From contig JAMSLZ010000002.1 in the NCBI GenBank assembly GCA_026027325.1, forward strand, positions 2,604,001 to 2,668,000: a DNA stretch of 64,000 bases, given 5' to 3'. The notes under the pieces are model-generated. The model saw nothing but the letters and a program-made list of their open reading frames with translations, made no database searches and was not told where the DNA came from. The DNA is from Actinomucor elegans (taxonomy: Eukaryota; Mucoromycota; Mucoromycetes; Mucorales; Mucoraceae). Below are positions 60,730-64,000 of the stretch, piece after piece (position 1 is the first letter of the stretch; each line of letters starts with the position of its first letter). The position numbers and the translations under genes are program-made.

Positions 60730-62730
60730 TTAATCTGTATCAAAGGTACATGTTGTACCGTAAGTTTTACCGCGAATAACAGCTAAATAGGGAGTCAGTA
60801 TGTTATTGGCATAGTATAATGAATTCCCTCTTACCTTCTACTTTTAATTCGACCTCACCAAAGTACATTTTGATGGTTAAGTCTACCTTTTCACCTTCAG
60901 TAACACCAGTTAAAGCAGGCATTGGGATTGTAAAGTTGGCTACTTTATGTACACCTGGACTTGTAGTGTAGATAGGTTGTTCTTCTGTATCTGCTGAATA
61001 CAGAGTACAGGTTGTATGATGAGGATAATAAGCAAAAAAGTCTTTGGATACACAGTTATCAATATCTATGACAAGAGGTTAATATAGGGGATATTCATTG
61101 ATTTGACTTATTTACCAAGAGGATGTCCTCTTCTAACATAAACTGAAAACTTGTTATCACAACGAACACTTCCATCAGCTCTGATAATCTTGTAGCTTGG
61201 TGGATCGACACCTTCTTCAAATGTAGTGGTTGTGTCAATACCATACCAATATCTTGGAATACGTGTTGTAACTACACGAGGATTCAAGCCAAAGTAGACA
61301 GCACCACGCACCACTGCTAGTTCACAACGAGGAGGGACAGCTACCAATCCAACCCGGGAACCAAACTCTTGCTGAACACGTTCAAATAGATAGTTGGAAG
61401 AACCAAAGCCACCTACCAAAAAGATGGCTTGTAAATGTTGAGCCTTTTGGAGCTGCTCTTCACACAGATTGATGACCTCTTTAATGACTGGTTCAAAGAC
61501 TTCCTTTTTCAGTTCAGCAGCAGTTAAACACAGCATACCATCTTCCAAGCCAATAGCTGGGTTATTGAGCGAAGCCAAATTCATGGCAGCTGGCAAAGTA
61601 ATAAACTGATCTTCTATACCATCAAATTGAGGCTTGATCAAATCGACAAAATTATCCATCATGGTTTCAAAAGCTGAAGCGGGAATCGATGAAAGATATT
61701 CTCTAAATTTACGCTTCAATAGTTTACGCATACGGCGATCCAAAAAGACGGAACCGCAGGACTGGCCATGACCTTTGGTGCACTCGCGCAACTTGCGGCC
61801 ACTACGTTCATCGATTTCAAATACAATCAAATCGACGGTTCCACCACCAGCATCACAGATCATGAATCTGTCATTGTGTTTCAAGTTGAATTGGTCGCAT
61901 TTCTTTTCACAGTACAAGGCAGCAGCTTCAGGTTCAGAAATCAACATGAGTCTATCACGGTGATCATCTTCTAAGATCAAGCCAGCCATGATAGCAGCTT
62001 CACGCATAGTACTTTTGGCCTTGTCGGACCACATGGCAGGCACAGTTAAACACTATAGACATGTCAATAACGAATATGATGGAAGCTCGAGTACTTACAT
62101 ATCTAAACTGATGTTGTCCATAATTCTTGGCAAAACCTTTCTTCAATTCATTTACTACGTGTTCATGAAAAGCCCGCAGATAATCGGAAATAGCTTCTAC
62201 AATAGTTAGACCGTTAGGAAGAGGAGGTAAATCCTTGGCAATATTCTCGTCCAAGTAGAGCTTGTACTGCTTCAAAAGGACCGAGTTTCGAGCCGTAGGA
62301 CGTTGCATTTCTAAACGAGCTGCATTGCCCCATTGTGTCATTTCTTTGGTATTGCCTTGGTAGAAATTAAGAGTGGGTGTCTAGGTAATTCAATTAGTTT
62401 AAAAAAATCTCGGGAGTCTCGGTCTAATGTCGTGTTTCTATAGATACTGTACCTTGGGGTAGACATTATTGTTTTGCTTTGGCCTAAAAATCTCGAGTTA
62501 ATGGTCATTATGAATTAATAAAATGCCTTGTTTTACCATCGGACAATGTCAACTACTTCATCATTTTGAATGTAGGCGTATGAACAACCAGAAAAGGTGG
62601 TACCTATTATAGTTCAAGGGCACCGAGCTTGTAAATAAGGGTTTCCCCCGAGAGCTATATATGGCTTACCAAAATCGATACCAATAATCACTGGGTAGTC
62701 ATTTATAAGAAAAGGCTTGGATTGCGCCAT
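60730..62730 (-). CDS. HSPA12-type Hsp70-family ATPase
   Basis: Divergent Hsp70 without the classical substrate-binding domain. Start MAQSKPFLINDYPVIIGIDF at 62728-62730, spliced to GTTFSGCSYAYIQNDEVVDI (phosphate-1 loop). Later: CLTVPAMWSDKAKSTMREAA, LISEPEAAALYCEKK, MICDAGGGTVDLIVFE (phosphate-2), GQSCGSVFLDRRMRKLL and IFLVGGFGSSNYLFERVQ (adenosine motif). About six exons. A C-terminal beta-rich tail (KFSVYVRRGHPLG, IDNCVSKDFFAYYPHHT, LKVE joined to AVIRGKTYG, TCTFDTD) replaces the Hsp70 peptide-binding domain. Lineage-specific expansions of HSPA12-like genes occur in Mucoromycota. The client or process is unknown. Confidence 0.9.
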
Positions 62731-63230
62731 TAAGAGATCTTTTATTACAAGAACAAGAGAGATTTGTTACGAAAAAAAGAAAAAGGGCCTAACGTTTGCT
62801 TTTTGACCTTCCGCTCATTGGACGCCACTTTTGTGTTCATGTGAATCATTTGGCTTGGTTGCCTTGAGCTGTTGAAACAGATTCACGTTTTGTGATAGGT
62901 TGAAGCAATATATAGACTTAGTGTTTGCCATTTGCGAGTCTATTCTAGTGAGTTACCTAGAAAGTGCTTCGGGTTAGTTCCTTACCTTTGTCAGCCTTTA
63001 CGTATTTCTTGATGTGTTTACTATTGTAATAGAGCATGGCATCACTATTAGGATGAAGCATGCCTTTATTTCTATTACTTTGTAAGATTATAATCCATAA
63101 CAACCATTTCTTACGCGTTTACCTTTGTCCGCCAATCCAGTTCATCTAGCTTGTAAGGGTAATAGGAGCAAGAGAAGAGAGAAAAGAGATACATATAGCC
63201 AATTAATTATAATTATTTATATGGGACTCC
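62731..63230. promoter_or_regulatory. Divergent intergenic region between the HSPA12-like gene and the RhoGEF-like gene
   Basis: 563 bp separate the two start codons, so both promoters lie here. No heat-shock-element array (repeated nGAAn) was recognised. A TATA box for the right gene lies just beyond this span. Confidence 0.45.
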
Positions 63231-63238
63231 TATATAAA
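63231..63238 (+). promoter_or_regulatory. TATA box of the RhoGEF-like gene
   Basis: TATATAAA 62 bp upstream of ATG 63293, with a TTTC tetranucleotide run (tctttctttctttctttctt) between them. Confidence 0.6.
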
Positions 63239-63292
63239 CATTAGTTTTCCTATTTGTCTTTCTTTCTTTCTTTCTTTCTTCTTGCGCTCGAC

Positions 63293-64000
63293 ATGACACT
63301 AACTCAACCTGTAAACAGTCGCGTTGCTATCCATTCATCAGAAGAAATATCTCCTGCAGCTGCTTTTCGAAACAAATACTATTTAAGCCAGCAGCTCACC
63401 AACCAACCTTCAGTAACAGAAGACGAAGACCATGATTTCGTCTATCGGCCAGGCGCCATCATCTATGCGCCCCTATCCACGGATGAACAGAGATCCTTTT
63501 TATTGTTATCTGATGATGAAGAAGACAATATCTCTATTAAAACCATTGAAAGCGATCATACAAGCACTTTGTATGAACCTAAATCTGATTCGGAGCCCAA
63601 GATTGTACTGCATGATAAAGGCAGTACTTTATTATCCAAGTTGTCCAAATCCACCGCACCAATGCGAGCAAAACTATCACAGAGTAAAAGTAAAATATAC
63701 AAGCAAAGACGCTTTGAAAGTAACTGACCTATTTCATAGCAAATCTAGATCATTTATGGGTCAGTTCTTCTACTACACTGACCTTACCACTAAGAAAGTC
63801 TGCAGAAAGCGTGCATCATATGTCCTTGTCGCGTAAAAAGAGAAAAGACTGCATCAAAAAGTCTGAAAGATCACAGTCGTTTTCATTAGACTCAACCATA
63901 CCTACATCTCCATCCAACTCCACTACCAAAAGTCATCTTCAATCAAGAGTCTATCCTGCATTACTATCAAAAGTAGCCTACGCCTTTAAAGAGAACATGG
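63293..64000 (+). CDS. 5' part of a probable Rho1 guanine-nucleotide exchange factor (Rom2-like), cut by the window edge
   Basis: Start MTLTQPVNSRVAIHSSEEIS. A start further left would need a non-ATG codon. The N-terminus is polar and low complexity (DEDHDFVYRPGAIIYAPLS, LLSDDEEDNIS). A short intron begins at 63684 or 63690 (gtaaaa) and ends at 63739 (catag), joining LSQ to NLDHLWVSSSTTLTLP. The frame then stays open to the window end through SRKKRKDCIKKSERSQ to SRVYPALLSKVAYAFKENM. That final block resembles the start of the DEP domain of fungal Rom1/Rom2 exchange factors, by recall and with only a few residues visible. If right, it activates Rho1 in cell-wall integrity signalling. Confidence 0.6.

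Overview
The window reads as nuclear DNA of a filamentous fungus, most likely an early-diverging mould of the Mucoromycota (Mucorales-like). This rests on AT-rich intergenic DNA, many short introns (about 50-70 bp, GT or GC...AG, phased cleanly between conserved protein blocks), TATA boxes 55-65 bp upstream of start codons, and a gene set typical of such fungi: a secreted chitin deacetylase, a GT15 mannosyltransferase, an OPT peptide transporter, an HSPA12-type Hsp70 and a paladin-like protein. The species cannot be fixed by eye. All gene models were spliced by hand.

Left part (1-32 kb). In order: a cut-off open frame at the edge; a Ran-binding FG protein (-); two decayed transposases; a Golgi mannosyltransferase (+) with a GC-AG intron; an OPT transporter (-) divergent from Elongin A (+); eIF3j (-); a coiled-coil, membrane-ended protein (-); 5.5 kb without a gene; a GltP-type dicarboxylate/amino-acid symporter (-); and a 5.5 kb paladin-like gene (-) with three tandem phosphatase-like units.

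Middle part (33.9-45.2 kb), an accessory island. A pair of direct repeats about 6 kb apart encloses (i) an IS630/Tc1-type transposon with about 185 bp terminal inverted repeats and a broken transposase, (ii) a mirror-image cassette of two convergent genes whose 5' halves (leader, both introns, N-terminal domain) are nearly identical while their 3' halves are strongly diverged, and (iii) a 1.76 kb GAC-based satellite ending just upstream of one of the two genes. One gene keeps a PD-(D/E)XK-like nuclease motif and the other has lost it. This is the best candidate here for an undescribed system. Beyond it lie a decayed transposase, a 426 bp foldback MITE with TA target duplication, and a decayed piggyBac element with TTAA duplication.

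Right part (45.5-64 kb). Utp13 (ribosome biogenesis), proteasome alpha-4, a hephaestin-like multicopper oxidase that appears to have lost its C-terminal copper ligands, a secreted 2H-phosphoesterase-like protein, a chitin deacetylase, an HSPA12-type Hsp70, and the 5' end of a probable Rho-GEF running off the window. A degenerate AT-rich repeat with a GACCGAGATC core is scattered through the gene-poor stretches.
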